This document shows, piece after piece, positions 33,541 through 44,329 of a stretch of DNA of 64,000 nucleotides. The stretch is taken from contig CM066032.1 in assembly GCA_033557465.1 (NCBI GenBank), forward strand, positions 1,317,790,025 to 1,317,854,024, read 5' to 3'. Below the pieces are notes generated by a model. It was given only the letters and a program-made list of their open reading frames with translations. It did no database searches and was not told the origin of the DNA. Both the position numbers and the translations under genes were made by a program. Origin of the DNA: Ichthyophis bannanicus. Its lineage: Eukaryota; Chordata; Amphibia; Gymnophiona; Ichthyophiidae. Position 1 is the first letter of the stretch; every line of letters starts with the position of its first letter.

Positions 33541-33554
33541 GTAAACTCCTAGGA

Positions 33555-33832
33555 ATCAAGGGAACCCTAGTGGCCTAGTGGTTGAGGCAAGTTGCATCAA
33601 GCTTAGAGGATCTGGAGGACAGCACATCTCAGGCCAGAGAGACTGGGGTTTCTTAGTCCCACAAGTGTTCCTTGTGGCATCGGGCAAGGCCCTGGAACCC
33701 TCTGTTGCCTCAGATACATAAACAGATTGTAAGCCCTTCAGGGACAAGGGAAATATACACCGATACCTGAATGTACACTGCTTTGACACCGTGAAAAGCA
33801 GTATATAAGCATTGCTAAATAAAATTATGTTG
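33555..33832 (+). mobile_element. tRNA-derived SINE
   Basis: TGGCCTAGTGGTTGAGGCA resembles a tRNA A box. The body shares GACTGGGGTTT and TAGTCCCACA with the SINE at 44567. The tail ends GTGAAAAGCAGTATATAAGC and AATAAAA. The B box is degraded. Confidence 0.7.
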
Positions 33833-33890
33833 ATTTGGATCTTATTTTGACCTTTAGCTCTTTCATATTTCCCTCTTTCCCCTTTTGCAG

Positions 33891-34060
33891 GGTGATGCAA
33901 TAGAGCAAGCAATAATAAGTTACCAGGGCCTCCACATGGTTGAGAAAACTCATTGCTACTTACAGCGCATGAGAGGATGCCATGGTTCCACAGCAAAATT
34001 TCACGGGGAAGAGGCTGAGCGCAGACTCTACTCTGGAGCACAGCATGATGGAAAATTCCT
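33891..34060 (+). CDS. ZAP70: ZAP70 exon: interdomain end and start of C-terminal SH2
   Basis: The host gene encodes the cytosolic tyrosine kinase that binds phosphorylated ITAMs of the T-cell receptor. The exon is bounded by CCCTTTTGCAG and a GTGAGC donor at 34061. Across frames it reads AIEQAIIS, VEK, LIAT, TAHERMPWFHSKISR and EEAERRLYSGAQHDGKF, which fits ZAP70 (HERMPW, LYSGAQ.DGKF) better than SYK. One-base gains at 33945-33948 (AAAA), 33960-33961 (TT) and 34005-34008 (GGGG) break the frame, and extra bases also appear at 33920-33940. The last codon splits CT|G, matching the next exon. It could be a pseudogene or a real exon with sequence errors. Confidence 0.82.
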
Positions 34061-34527
34061 GTGAGCATGACCAGACAAGATTTGTCCAGTTCCTCCTTCT
34101 CTGAAAACAAATCCTTTCTCTTATGTGGACAAGAAAGTTATCACCCCTTGTTTTCCCTCCTGAGAATCTCCTTACTGATGGGGCCAGAGCATGGTCTCCC
34201 TCACTAATTCTCGAAGGAAGTGAATAAGTCTGGGATTCTGGAGAACCCTTCTTCCAGGCAGTTGGCCATGGATGAAGCAAAACGCTCCATAAGCCAACTC
34301 ACTTATACTGAAACAAGAAAATGATGTGCCAGGACACCAAACATGAGTGCATATCCACATACCACAAAAACTCTAGTCTTGGACCTTATAATGGTGCCTT
34401 AGTTTCCAGCTCGGCTTAATGTGCCTATGCCTGTGAATATGAAAGGGTGGTAAAAGACCCAAAATGGGAAGACTACCATGATTATCTATGGATCGTTTCA
34501 CAATTTAGAATACCTTACAATTCATAA
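34061..34527 (+). other. ZAP70 intron, unassigned part
   Basis: No element recognised between the exon donor and a CR1 fragment. Minus-strand open frames here are antisense shadows of the exon and flank. Confidence 0.5.
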
Positions 34528-34690
34528 TAAACATAGTAAATATGGCAGAACAAAGACCAATTGGCCCATTCAGCTTGCCAAGCAGTTATTCTGGTCTGCA
34601 CTACAAAAAAAACATGTGGTCAAAGCTGCAGGAAGCTTGACACTTGTTAAAAAATATCACTACCTTATCCAGGCCAGCTTTTGTTGTATC
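34528..34690 (-). mobile_element. CR1-type LINE 3' fragment
   Basis: AAACATAGTAAATATGGCAG and the following CCAATTGGCCCATTCAGCTT parallel the 3' end of copy A at 7749 (AAACATAGAAACATGATGGC). Confidence 0.5.
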
Positions 34691-34765
34691 GGGCTCAGTG
34701 GCTTTTCTATACCAGCCTGGATAGATGACGCATACAAGATCCCATGTATGCGGGGATAATAGCAT

Positions 34766-35290
34766 GCAGGGCTGGACCCGTCCACTAGGGGGTAGGCTAG
34801 GCAGCTGCCTAGGCAGCAGTACTCTATAGGCAGCAGTGCCTGCCGCCCCTTCCCGCTGACACTGATTCCAGTGGCAGGATCGGGGGAGGCAGCTAAGCTC
34901 GGTGTTAGTAGCAACAAAACCGCAGCAGGACATGTGCTTCAGCCACACATGGCCTGACTGATTCGACCCCCTGAAGTTGTGTCTGGGAAAGGGGGGGGGG
35001 GCTCAGAATCAACAGGCCATGTGTGACAAAGCCACATGGCCTGCTGCTGAGGCCACGCCCGACATCAACCGCTGGAATCAGTCGCAGTGAGGGGCGGTTG
35101 TGCCTCAGCACAGGGAGGGGGGAGGGGAGGGTGTGTGGCACAGCTTGGCACAGGGGGAAAGCAGCAACAGTGTGGCTTGGCACATGGGGGAAGGGGTACA
35201 GCACAGCCAAGGTTTCTGCCTTAAGGGTGGCAGGAAACCCTTGGGCTGACTCTGATAGCATAGGATACCTAAAACAGGAAAAGACATAAG
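34766..35290. repeat. Probable non-autonomous element with inner inverted repeat
   Basis: Starts CAGGGCTGGACC. Contains a short inverted pair, CACACATGGCCTG (34954-34966) and CAGGCCATGTGTG (35011-35023), around a G-rich spacer. Family not resolved. Confidence 0.35.
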
Positions 35291-35367
35291 TTGCATATGT
35301 GGCATTTATTTTGCAAAATGGCAGCATATTTGCCTTTATACCTCTGGGGAGAATAGGAGTTATATCA

Positions 35368-35393
35368 TATCTATCTATCTATCTATCTATCTT
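35368..35393. repeat. (ATCT)n microsatellite
   Basis: Six to seven tandem ATCT units. Confidence 0.9.
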
Positions 35394-35403
35394 AATATAT
35401 TAT

Positions 35404-36113
35404 AACACCGTGTTTCCCCGAGAATAAAGACCTACCCTGAAAATAAAGACCTAGCCCGTTTTTCTGAGATTCCCATAAGCCCTACACACCGAAAATAAGC
35501 CCTAAGTGCAGATCATGTCTGATCAGACTTCAGAAGACCTGGGGGAGGGGGGTGGTCACGGAGGAGTTTCCTCCTGCTCCACTCCCCCCCCCCCCCCCGA
35601 TGGCCGATCACGGTGGCCAGTGACTGTGCCGCGGGCCTCTTCCTTCGCCTCCAAGGGCGCTCTCCTTTAAGTTCTTAGGTGCTGTTGTGCCTGATTGGCT
35701 TCGGCGGGGTGGACTGCCGGGAGGAGCTTTCCTCTTGCTCCACTCCCCGATGCCGATCGGTGTGCCGGTGCCTTTGCTGTGGGCCTCTTCCTTCGCTCCA
35801 AGGGCGCTCTCCTTTAAGTTCTTGGTGCTGTTGTGCCTGATTGGCTTCGCGGGCAGGTGGGACCGGGGAAGTGGAGCTTTCCCTCTTGCTCCAATGCCAC
35901 CGACGCCGATCGGGTGCCGGTGCTGTGCTGCGGGCGCCACTTCCATTCAATCTGTGCGGGCGGGAGCTGCCAGCGCCACTCATTCTGTGCTGTCAAGCTG
36001 TAATATCAAAAAAAAAAAAAGCCCTACCCCGAGAAAATAAGCCCTAGGGTGCCATCTTTTGGGCAGCAAAAATAAATCATAAGACCCAGTCTTATTTTCG
36101 TGGAAACACGGTA
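35404..36113. mobile_element. MITE with ACCGTGTTTCC termini and internal ~155-bp repeats
   Basis: The left end CACCGTGTTTCCCCGAGAAT pairs with the right end TTTTCGTGGAAACACGGT. Near both ends subterminal AATAAGCCCTA blocks occur. The interior is GC-rich and holds three tandem related units starting at about 35561, 35721 and 35871 (shared CTCTTCCTTCG, AAGGGCGCTCTCCTTTAAGT). No transposase is encoded. Confidence 0.75.
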
Positions 36114-37006
36114 TATACCTGCTCTGAGAAAAGTGCAATGTATAATGGCTGGTCCAAGGAAATGCATATTAGATGTATTTTACAAATATTTGTTTTGCAT
36201 GCAAGTACCAGTCCTACTCCTGCATCACCTCTGTTTCTGTTCCTGGGCATGTCTATGCCATAATATAACAAAAAATACGGCCTTCATTTTTCTGTGCACT
36301 TACTTTTTATGTACATTTGGCCCTGTAGCGGGTGGGCACAGCCAAATAGAAGCTATGGTTTGGTGTTCATTTAAAACACGTTTTTTTTTCAGCTTTATGG
36401 ACATTTTTCATTTTTGTTCTCCGTTATTCATTTTTTGACACATTGTATGTGCTGCAAGAACATAAAAAATGTATGCAGTTGACTGTATATGCACTAAGCC
36501 ATTTGACGTGCGCTTTGAATTTTTTTTAGTGTGCTCAAATGAACTGAATGTTTTCCTGGGCAATTTTCTAAATGAGAATTAGTCGGAGTTATGGTAAAAT
36601 GCTATTTTACATACTATTCTGCCCTGTCCATAGCGTCTTCCAGAGTTAACAAGGTTTTCAGGCTAATCTACAGTGGGATAGGTAGTGATATCAAATCTGC
36701 ATACACACTAGGTACTCCAATGTGTGCAAAATTATCTCATGTATAGTCATTGGTGGATATCCAGAAGACCTCAGTCTAAAGCTAAGGGATCACCAGGACA
36801 GGTTTAGGAAAACCCTGAACTATGGGATTTCTGTTTATAAGGCCTCATCTTGTGCACTGCTACAGTTCCTCTCTACCAGTAAAGAATTCTAGTGGACCTG
36901 GTTTACTAAGCTTTTCATCTTCACTCAGAATTGAGCAAAAAAGCCATTAATAAATCCAGTGACTACATGACCTGCAATTACTGGATCTTCAATTTCTCTC
37001 CTTTAG
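36114..37006 (+). other. ZAP70 intron with a degraded repeat
   Basis: At 36640-36790 a stretch (TCTGCATACACACTAGG, then TCATTGGTGGATATCC) resembles a repeat end common in such genomes. The rest is AT-rich with no recognised gene. Confidence 0.4.
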
Positions 37007-37154
37007 GCTCAGAGAAAAAGATTTTGAATGGACATATGCACTCTCTCTCCCAATTCATACGGCAAGACAGGTCTATCATTATCGAGATTGACCACGATAA
37101 ATCTGGGAAGTATTCCATTCCAGGAGGGCACCAAAATTTGATGCGTTGTGGCAG
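37007..37154 (+). CDS. ZAP70: ZAP70 exon: middle of C-terminal SH2
   Basis: Next exon after 33891-34060, separated by a 2.9 kb intron. Acceptor TTTCTCTCCTTTAG precedes 37007; the donor GTAAAA follows 37154. The first base completes CT|G, then LR follows: GKFL|LR is the FLVR-type motif whose Arg (37011-37013) binds phosphotyrosine. Across frames it reads TYALSL, VYHYR, IDHDKSGKYSIP and KFDALWQ. One-base gains near 37084-37087, at 37126-37128 (GGG) and at 37133-37136 (AAAA) disrupt it. It ends in phase 0 after LWQ, as in ZAP70. No later exon (rest of SH2, kinase) was recognised in the following 26.8 kb. Confidence 0.82.
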
Positions 37155-38160
37155 GTAAAAAACTGGTTCAGAGCTTTTGTTTTTCTTACAATTTTCTATC
37201 TGTACTGATGGCAATGGACCTTGAATAAGATGCAGCTATATTACGTTAGCACCAAACACAAAAATTCAGTCGGTCACTGAACGATAAAACACACCTCCCC
37301 CCCTCTCCCCCAATCAAAAGCAATAAAAATATCATTACTCTCAATGGTATTGATGGATCAGAAAAATATATTGCACGAGGTCTCAGTAGAAAAAAAACAC
37401 TGCTGGCTTTAGGTTCACACCTTATAGCCGCATTTCTGTTATATTACATCAATGACCTCTCAAACTGCAAATAAATCGAAACACAGTCCTTACAAGTAGT
37501 AAATCTCAAAATATTTCGCTCAACATCAAGAAGGGACATGGTTCAGATCTTCAAATTTCACTAAATGATCCCAACGTACAGTCCCGGTACCAGCCAGACG
37601 TTTCCAAAAATTGGTTTCTTGTCAGGGGGACCGATAAAGACACATAAAGATATAAAAACATACCAATAAACCAACCAAATAAGAATATAAAACAAATCCT
37701 CATGACTTTCCTGCTACCATCACGCTGGCTCCTGTTGCACTACTCGCTCTCTCTCACTAGAAAATACCAAATATACCCATAACCCAAGCCTTTCTTACCA
37801 CAGATGACTGGTGCCCACGTTAACAACTCCCTTCAACCAACCCGGTTGGACCAATTGCCGTTGCCAGTAGAAAACGCCCGGGCGCATGCGGGATACCTAC
37901 TCCCTACTGCCATTTTTAAACCCCCCCAAGGGTGAGCATACCCACCGCCAAAAAACCCATTTAATCAAGCACCCCCAGGCATTCCGAATTACCTTATTAG
38001 GAATTCGCCTTATCCCACAGCGAATACCAAAGTCCGATTCAATTACACACAAGCCTGCCAATCAATCTGTCCGTTTAATCCAAGCGGGGATAATGTGTTT
38101 AAACGAAAGATCAGTCGTTGTTCCCGCTTAATTAGGGGCTGATCCAAAGATTTACCCTGA

Positions 38161-38511
38161 CTACCACCGAAAACCTGGACTCCAAACATAAACATCGTGA
38201 TTGACAAAACATATGATCTTTCTCCACGCAATGCTGGAACCATAGAAAGCCTCCAAACATTTAAGGGGTAGTCGACTACGGTGTTCCCTCATACGTACGC
38301 GAAACGGGCAGCATGTTTTGCCGATATAAAACACAAGGCGCACACGGACAAAGAACTGCCTACACGACCTCTTAGGTGCCTTCAACAGGTGCGTAAAACT
38401 GCGAAGACGCACCAGAGACCCACTGTGAAGAATGAAGGTCTCCTGACACAAGGTTATTTCACAAATATCACAAGTCCCGCATGTAAAAGTGACCCACCAC
38501 TTGATTACCAC
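38161..38511 (-). pseudogene. Penelope GIY-YIG endonuclease domain
   Basis: The 116-codon minus frame reads CGTCDICEITLCQ (cysteine pairs), then SFTHL, LVFYIGKTCCPFRVRMREHRS and CLEAFYGSSIAW. FYIGKT with downstream R and EH residues matches the YIG half and arginine of GIY-YIG nucleases, and the cysteine block precedes it in Penelope-like elements. The first GIY half is weak. It would nick target DNA during integration. Confidence 0.78.
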
Positions 38512-38699
38512 CTATCACAATCCCCCAAGAAGGTATTATAGCCGGACTGAGATATTTTTTTTTTTCCTTAAGATTATGATCTCTCTGCCATACACATCTA
38601 ATAACTTTGTTAGCAAGAAAGGTACCGCAGCTAAAATAGTACATATGCCTGCGGAAAATCTGGAAGCTCCCGCTGAGAGCGAATACTTTTTCTATTTAT

Positions 38700-38700
38700 T

Positions 38701-38757
<57 letters not shown>

Positions 38758-38766
38758 TTTTTTTTG
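38700..38766. repeat. Poly(T) tract
   Basis: More than 50 consecutive T inside the Penelope element, possibly a remnant A-tail or length-unstable tract. Confidence 0.9.
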
Positions 38767-38839
38767 TTATGAAAATTAAACATGCGTATCATCTAATGTA
38801 TTCTGATCAGAATGTGGACAACACATCTAATAATGCCGT

Positions 38840-39040
38840 GCGATGATTGAAAAGAGCTCGAGTGTATGACGCTGTACTACTGCCTTGGGATACCAGCGCT
38901 GCAAAAAATGCGTTTGTAAAACTTGAGCTTGCCGTTTGAAATCAGCCCTATCCGAACAATTCCGTCGAAAAACGCAAAAAATTTTGGATTGAAAACGGAC
39001 GACCCATCTTTAAGCAGGAGGATGCATACTTGCATATTGT
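38840..39040 (-). pseudogene. Penelope polyprotein fragment upstream of endonuclease
   Basis: The minus strand encodes NCSDRADFKRQAQVLQTHFL and RWYPKAVVQRHTLEL in one frame, matching the conserved segment between reverse transcriptase and endonuclease (F..QA..L...F..R.YP). The catalytic reverse transcriptase part is not visible, so the element is internally deleted or truncated near 39270. Confidence 0.65.
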
Positions 39041-40227
39041 AAAAAAGTAACCCTAGCAGTCGGTTTTTAAAAAACGTCGTGGCCCATCCAGCGGCTAGTT
39101 CGCTTCACACCATACGTCAAGATAATTTAAGTGTGGTCAGGGTGATGTACAGAAGTAAATTTAAGTGTTAGCATCACACGCATTAAGCCCACACCAGAAA
39201 TTCTTCCAATTGTTCTACTGTACCCTGCCACAACAAGAAAAACAATCGTCAATAAAAACGGCTTTAGGGGGTAGGTCAGGGTAAATCTTTGGATCAGACG
39301 CTAAGTAAGCGGGAACAATGATTGATCTTTCGTTTAAACCACATGATCCCAGCGGGGGGATTACAATGGACAGATTGATTGGCAGGCTTGTGTGTGATTG
39401 AATAGGACTTTGGATTCGCTGTGTGGTAAGGGTTTTCTAAGTAATGGTAATCGGGAATGCCTGGGGGTGCTTGATTAAATGGTTTGGGTGCTGGGTATGC
39501 TCAACCTTGGGGGGTTTCAAAATGGAGTAGGGAGTAGGTATCCCGCATGCGCGGCGGTTTTCTACTGGCAACGGCAATTTGTGTCAACAACTTGTGTTGA
39601 AGGGAGTGTTACATTTTGGCAGCAATCTGTGGTACGAAAGGCCTTGGGTTATTTGGTATAGTTGGTATTTATCTAGTGTAGTGGGGGTGATGGTTCATGA
39701 GGATTTGTTTTATATTCTTTTTATAGTGTCTTTATTTCGGTCCCCGCAACTGAAGAAAACCAATTTGAAACGTCCTTGGCTGGTACCCCCTGGGACTTGT
39801 GACGGTTGGGCGATCATTAGTGAATTTGAAGATCTGAACCAGTCTCTTCTTGATGTTTGATTGAAATAATTTTGAGATTTACTATTGTAAGGACTGTGTT
39901 TCGATTTATTTGCAGTTTGAGAGGTCATTGATGTAATATAACAGAAATGCGGCTATAAGGTGTGAACCTAAAGCCAGCAGTGTTTTTTTCTACTGAGACC
40001 TCATGCAATATATTTTTCTGATCCATCAATACCATTGAGAGTGAACGATATTTTTATTGCTTTTGAGTATGTTAAGTTAAACGGCATGAGAATCCATGAT
40101 TTACGCAGTGATAGCATAAATTCAAGTTATCAATGTCCCTGTGTAATGTCATTACCAAGTCTAAGTTGCAGTGTAAACCGCTGTTACTTCAATGAAAGCG
40201 GTATTCCTCCCCCACCCCCGGTTAATT

Positions 40228-40252
40228 AATTAAATAAATAAATAAATAAATA
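40228..40252. repeat. (AAAT)n microsatellite
   Basis: Tandem AAAT units following AATTAATT. Confidence 0.9.
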
Positions 40253-40686
40253 TCTCCCTGTGGTTAGGGCTAACTATAATGAAAGGATTCTATATTTATA
40301 TTAAGGATTTTCATTAAAAAATTGAGTAAAACAAATGCTCAAGCAGCTAGAGGTATATCTTATATATCAAACATCTAACTTAGAGGAGAAGAAGTATTAT
40401 AGAATGCTGTGCTAATGTACACAGTTAATCTCTCATGAATATACATACCAATTTAAACTGAGGGCTTCAATGCAAAGGTAAAGGGTGATTTTCTCCCCCA
40501 TCTATGTGCAATATAGAAAATGCAAAGCTTTCCTATCTGCCATGGTATTTAATACAATAGATATATAATAATACCACAACTGCTACAATTAGAATATCAA
40601 GATAAAATCCACACAAGTAACATTTAGCCTTAAAAGGCCATACAATATAAGATTGAACTTGTATAAAAAAAAACAGGACACCTATA

Positions 40687-42020
40687 TGAGGTGTGACAAA
40701 AAAGAAATGAGACTGTCCCATAAATGTTTTATTACAAAATCTACAGAGAAATTATGCATTGTCGCCTTCAAAGTAATCCCCCCCAGAGTTAATGCACTTC
40801 TACATTTGCTTCTGCCACGTACGGAAGCACTCAGTAAAGTCATCATCCTTGAGGTCCCTCAGCTCCCCTCGTCACACTGGCCTTGATCTCTTCTACAGAG
40901 GCAAAATGAGATCCTTTGAGCACAGTCTTCAGCCTGGGGAAGAGCCAGAAGTCACACAGTGTGAGATCTGGGGAATAAGGAGGGTGGTCGAGAGCTGTGA
41001 TCTGTTTGTTGGCCAAGAACTGCCTCACACTGAGCGCAGTGTGTGCGGGTGCGTTGTTGTGGTGGAGCAGCCACGACTTGTCTCTCCACATAGCCCGCCT
41101 GCTATGCCGAACCCAGTCATGGAGGCAATGAGTACCTGCTGGTAGAAGTGCTGGTTCAACTGTCTGACCCTCAGACTCAAACTCATGATGGACTACTCTC
41201 TTCTGGTCGAAGAATGTGATCAGCATGACCTTGATCTTTGATTTGGACATGCGCACCTTATTGGGTCTGGGTGACAATCGAGTCTTCCACTGCATGCTCT
41301 GTCTCTTGCTTTCAGGGTCGTACTGGAAGACCCAAGTCTTTGTCTTCTGTGTTGACTCGGCCAATGAACTCTGGAGCTTCTCCTATCTTCTCTAGCAAGC
41401 CTTGACAAACATTGACCCGGTGCTCCTTCTGGTCGTCCAATACAAGCTTTGGCACCATCTTGGCGCACACCTTCACCTTCCGCATCCCCAGCTCTTGCAT
41501 CAAGGTGGTCCGCACTGACTCCCTGTTCAGGCTGAGATCCTCAGCTATCATCTTCACTGTCAATCTGTGATTACTCTGCACCAGCTGGTTCACCCTGTCC
41601 AATGTTCTCAGCCGTCTTTGTCATGGAAGGCCATCCTGACTTGGGGTCATCCTCCACCTCCTCGCGGCCAGTCTTGAAGCATTTGTGCCACTCGAAGACT
41701 CACGGCCTTGACATTGCATCTTCTCTATAAGCCTTTTTGGAGAAGTTGGAGACACTCAGTTGGGCTCTTCTCCAACTTAACCATAAATTTCAAGTTGATT
41801 CTTTGCTCCATATTTCTGCCACCTCCAGTTGTGTGACAAAGCGATGGAGCAGTGTGCTACAAAAAAACCTGAAAAAGAAAAACAGAGTGAGAGAGATGAA
41901 AAATATTATAGCAGAATAGTGGCGAGATGTTGCACAACACAGTGACATAAGCGGTTAGCCAATTGGCATTGAGTCATGGGCGTGGCTGCCACAGACTTGT
42001 TTCTTTTTTGTCACATCTCG
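40687..42020 (-). mobile_element. Mariner transposon
   Basis: 1,334 bp, flanked by TA. The ends match as inverted repeats: GTGTGACAAAAAAGAAA at the left and TTTCTTTTTTGTCACATC at the right. It carries a single transposase on the minus strand. The insertion splits the left arm of the long inverted repeat, so it is younger than that element. Confidence 0.88.
40752..41811 (-). pseudogene. Mariner transposase (dead)
   Basis: Starts MEQRINLKFMVKLEKSPTE and ends DYFEGDNA. The helix-turn-helix region includes RLTVKMIAEDLSLNRESVR (41602-41312 frame). The catalytic region (41364-40843 frame) has WVFQYDPESKRQSMQWK, LLHHNNAPAHT and HPPYSPDL.LCDFWLFP. The family is DD34D; here the second aspartate of the HHDNAPAHT motif is Asn. 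At least two frame changes (near 41330-41360 and upstream of 41602) also break it. It is thus inactive on two counts. Confidence 0.87.
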
Positions 42021-42163
42021 TATATACAGTGTTAAGTTAATAGTATAATATTTTAGTAAATTATATAATCATATTTAAATTGCACTTAACCACATCAATT
42101 TATAAATTAATTCTCATATATAAATTTCATAATGCAATTTTTATAATATCTAATACAATATTT

Positions 42164-42889
42164 ATTTTGCAAATTACATCTACCAAATTTCATCCACCAA
42201 AGTTTCAAAATGTAGGGTTGTCTATTACCATACATACAATACTTCTACTCTTTCAACATGAATTACAAACAATGAATTAAAAACAATCTTGCTAAACCAC
42301 TACTGGCTGCAGTAGTTAATTGACAAAGATGAAAAAAATCTTTAAAAACTTCTACAGTCCCATAATCTTCTAAGATTTAAGTACCTAATATAGTCCCAAA
42401 ATTGTCTCTTCTTTTCTTATGTAGTTCTTTCTCTATTCTGAAAGTATGAAATCTATCAGAGACCTGCAGGATTTCCAGAAAGCGATAAAGACACTCCTAT
42501 TCTCAGAAAAATATGCCAGTATACCCTAATACCTCCTAGCCTGACTATACACTCCCCTGTCCCCACCACAGCACCTATCTGTGCTCCTTACCCCCTACCA
42601 ACATCTATCCAAGCTTCCTTCCTCCTACTAAAACTTTAAAAATCTAGTCTGGCTGGTTTTAAGGCAGTCATATTCGGTATATTCTTTTCTCCACTAGGTT
42701 AATTTAATGGCCCCCGGAGTCTTTATACTACTCAGGATTCTGCAATGCTGGGAGGGAGCAAACAATCTATGCGGCCATCTTCTACCTCGGCAGACTCCGC
42801 CCCCCCCTACTAAAACTTTAGAATGTACCTCCTACAATGTAAATACTAAGGGGTCTAATTTGATTCCACTGTACAATAATATTGCACAA
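42164..42889. other. Interior of the inverted-repeat element, LINE scrap
   Basis: At about 42455-42660 the + strand reads FQKAIKTLLFSEKYASIP in one frame, like the C-terminus of an L2-type protein. The remainder is AT-rich without recognised features. Confidence 0.35.
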
Positions 42890-43910
42890 TAGTATGTTTA
42901 TATTTATTAAGCCACCTGATATACCGCACCTTTGCGACATCAGGGCAGTGTACAATCCAAAAATATACAGATAAGGCCACAGGCCAGAAAAGGAAAAAGA
43001 ACTACAATTTAAGACAGGAAAGGGAGAGAAATCAATCAAACAAGACAGAAAGCAGACAACAAAGAAGCGGAGTCGGGCAATGGGTGAGGGAAGGTCAGAA
43101 GCGAAGGAGAACAAATGGGTTTTGAGCATTGACTTGAATTTGATGTAGGTCTGTTCCAATTGAAGAGTGGTGGGGAGGGAATTCCATAGGACTGGACCCA
43201 GGAAAAAGAAGGCTGACTGGCAGGTGGACTGTAAATGAGCATGAGATGGTGATAGAAGATGAAGGTGGTTAATATGTGCTGAGCGAAGACTGCATGTAGG
43301 GGTGTGAAATTGGAGGAGATCTGCCAGATACTGTGGGGTTTGAGTATAGATAGCTTGATGAAACAAAAGATTTTGTACCGGATACGATATTCCAGAGGGA
43401 GCCAATGGAGCTGAAGAAGAAGAGGGGTGACATGGTCTTGACATGTAGTGTGCAGGATAAGTCGGGCTGCTGTATTTTGGATTAACTGGAGTCCGTGGAG
43501 TTGAGCTTGAGGAGTACCAGCAAGTGCAGAACTACAGAAATCTAGACGGGATATAACTAAGGATAATAGGAGAGTAGTTAAGGCTTGGGGAGTGAGGAAA
43601 GGACGTATTTCCCAGATTTGATGAAGGTAGTAGAAACATCTGGTAAGCTGAGAGATGTGATCCTTAAAGGAAAGATCAGGGTCAAGAATTACTCCAAGAT
43701 AGTGAAGGGTAGCTACTAAGGGAATGGGGGAGTTGGAAAGAACTGGAGCTAGTGAGGGACAGGAGCTTCTGTGTGTAAACCAGATGGCTGAGGTTTTGAC
43801 TAAGTTAAGATGAAGGCAGTTTGTGGTTAACCATTCAGAAACTTGAGAGAGGCGAGAGGTCTGGTTGAGAGGGATTGGTATAGTGGAGTAGAATGATGTC
43901 GTCAGCATAG
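42890..43910 (-). mobile_element. L2-type LINE fragment
   Basis: 5'-truncated minus-strand L2. Frames 43908-43036 and 43444-42818 cover the region from the catalytic box (a displaced YADD reading at 43908) through LGVILDPDLSFKDHI, LVISRLDFCSSALAGTPQAQ, LQLIQNTAARLI and LHWLPLEYRIRYKI to the C-terminus. The 3' tail near 42895 has TATTTATTAAGCCACCTGAT. Its 5' edge meets the right arm of the inverted repeat. Confidence 0.83.
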
Positions 43911-44329
43911 TATGGAATGTGTGTATTAGATATTATAAAAATTGCAATATGAAGTTTATATATGAGAATTAATTTATAAATTGATGCGCTTAAGTATATA
44001 ATTCACTAAAATATTATTCTATGAACTTAACGCTGTATATAGGTGTCCTGCTTTTTTGATACAAGTTAAATTCTATATTGTATGGCCTTTGAAGGCTAAA
44101 TATTACTTGTATGATTTTTATCTTTGATATTCTACTTGTAGCAGTTGTGGTATTGATTATATATCTATTGTATTAAATACCATGGCAGACAGGAAAGCTT
44201 GCATTTTCTGTATTGCACATAGATGGGGAGAAAATCACCCTTTACCCTTGCACTGAGGCCCTCAGTTTAAATTGGTATGTACAGTATATTCAAGAAGATT
44301 AACTGTGGACATTAGCACAGCATTGTATC

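Larger units (their letters stand above)
37314..40066 (-). mobile_element. Penelope-like element with inverted terminal arms
   Basis: About 850 bases at 37314-38165 are repeated in inverted orientation at about 39270-40066 (outer pairs TCAAAAGCAATAAAAATAT and inverse; inner pairs GATCCAAAGATTTACCCTGA and inverse). Between them the minus strand encodes the end of a Penelope-type reverse transcriptase region and a GIY-YIG endonuclease. Penelope elements often carry such LTR-like arms in inverted order. The arms have diverged and the polymerase is mostly missing. Confidence 0.8.
40404..44323. mobile_element. Long inverted-repeat element (arms ~420 bp), disrupted
   Basis: The left arm (40404-40686 continuing at 42023-42163) and the right arm (43917-44323) are reverse complements with modest divergence. 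Shared blocks are AAGGGTGATTTTCTCCCCCA, GCCATGGTATTTAATACAAT and TTTATAATATCTAATACA with their inverses. A mariner splits the left arm, and an L2 piece abuts the right arm's inner edge. The arms hold no recognisable gene, so this is a foldback or long-TIR transposon of unknown family. Confidence 0.75.

Noticed and set aside
33556..34110. 184-codon minus frame over the SINE and exon
   Set aside because: Antisense shadow of the ZAP70 exon and SINE.
36978..37214. Minus-strand 78-codon frame
   Set aside because: Antisense of the ZAP70 exon at 37007-37154.
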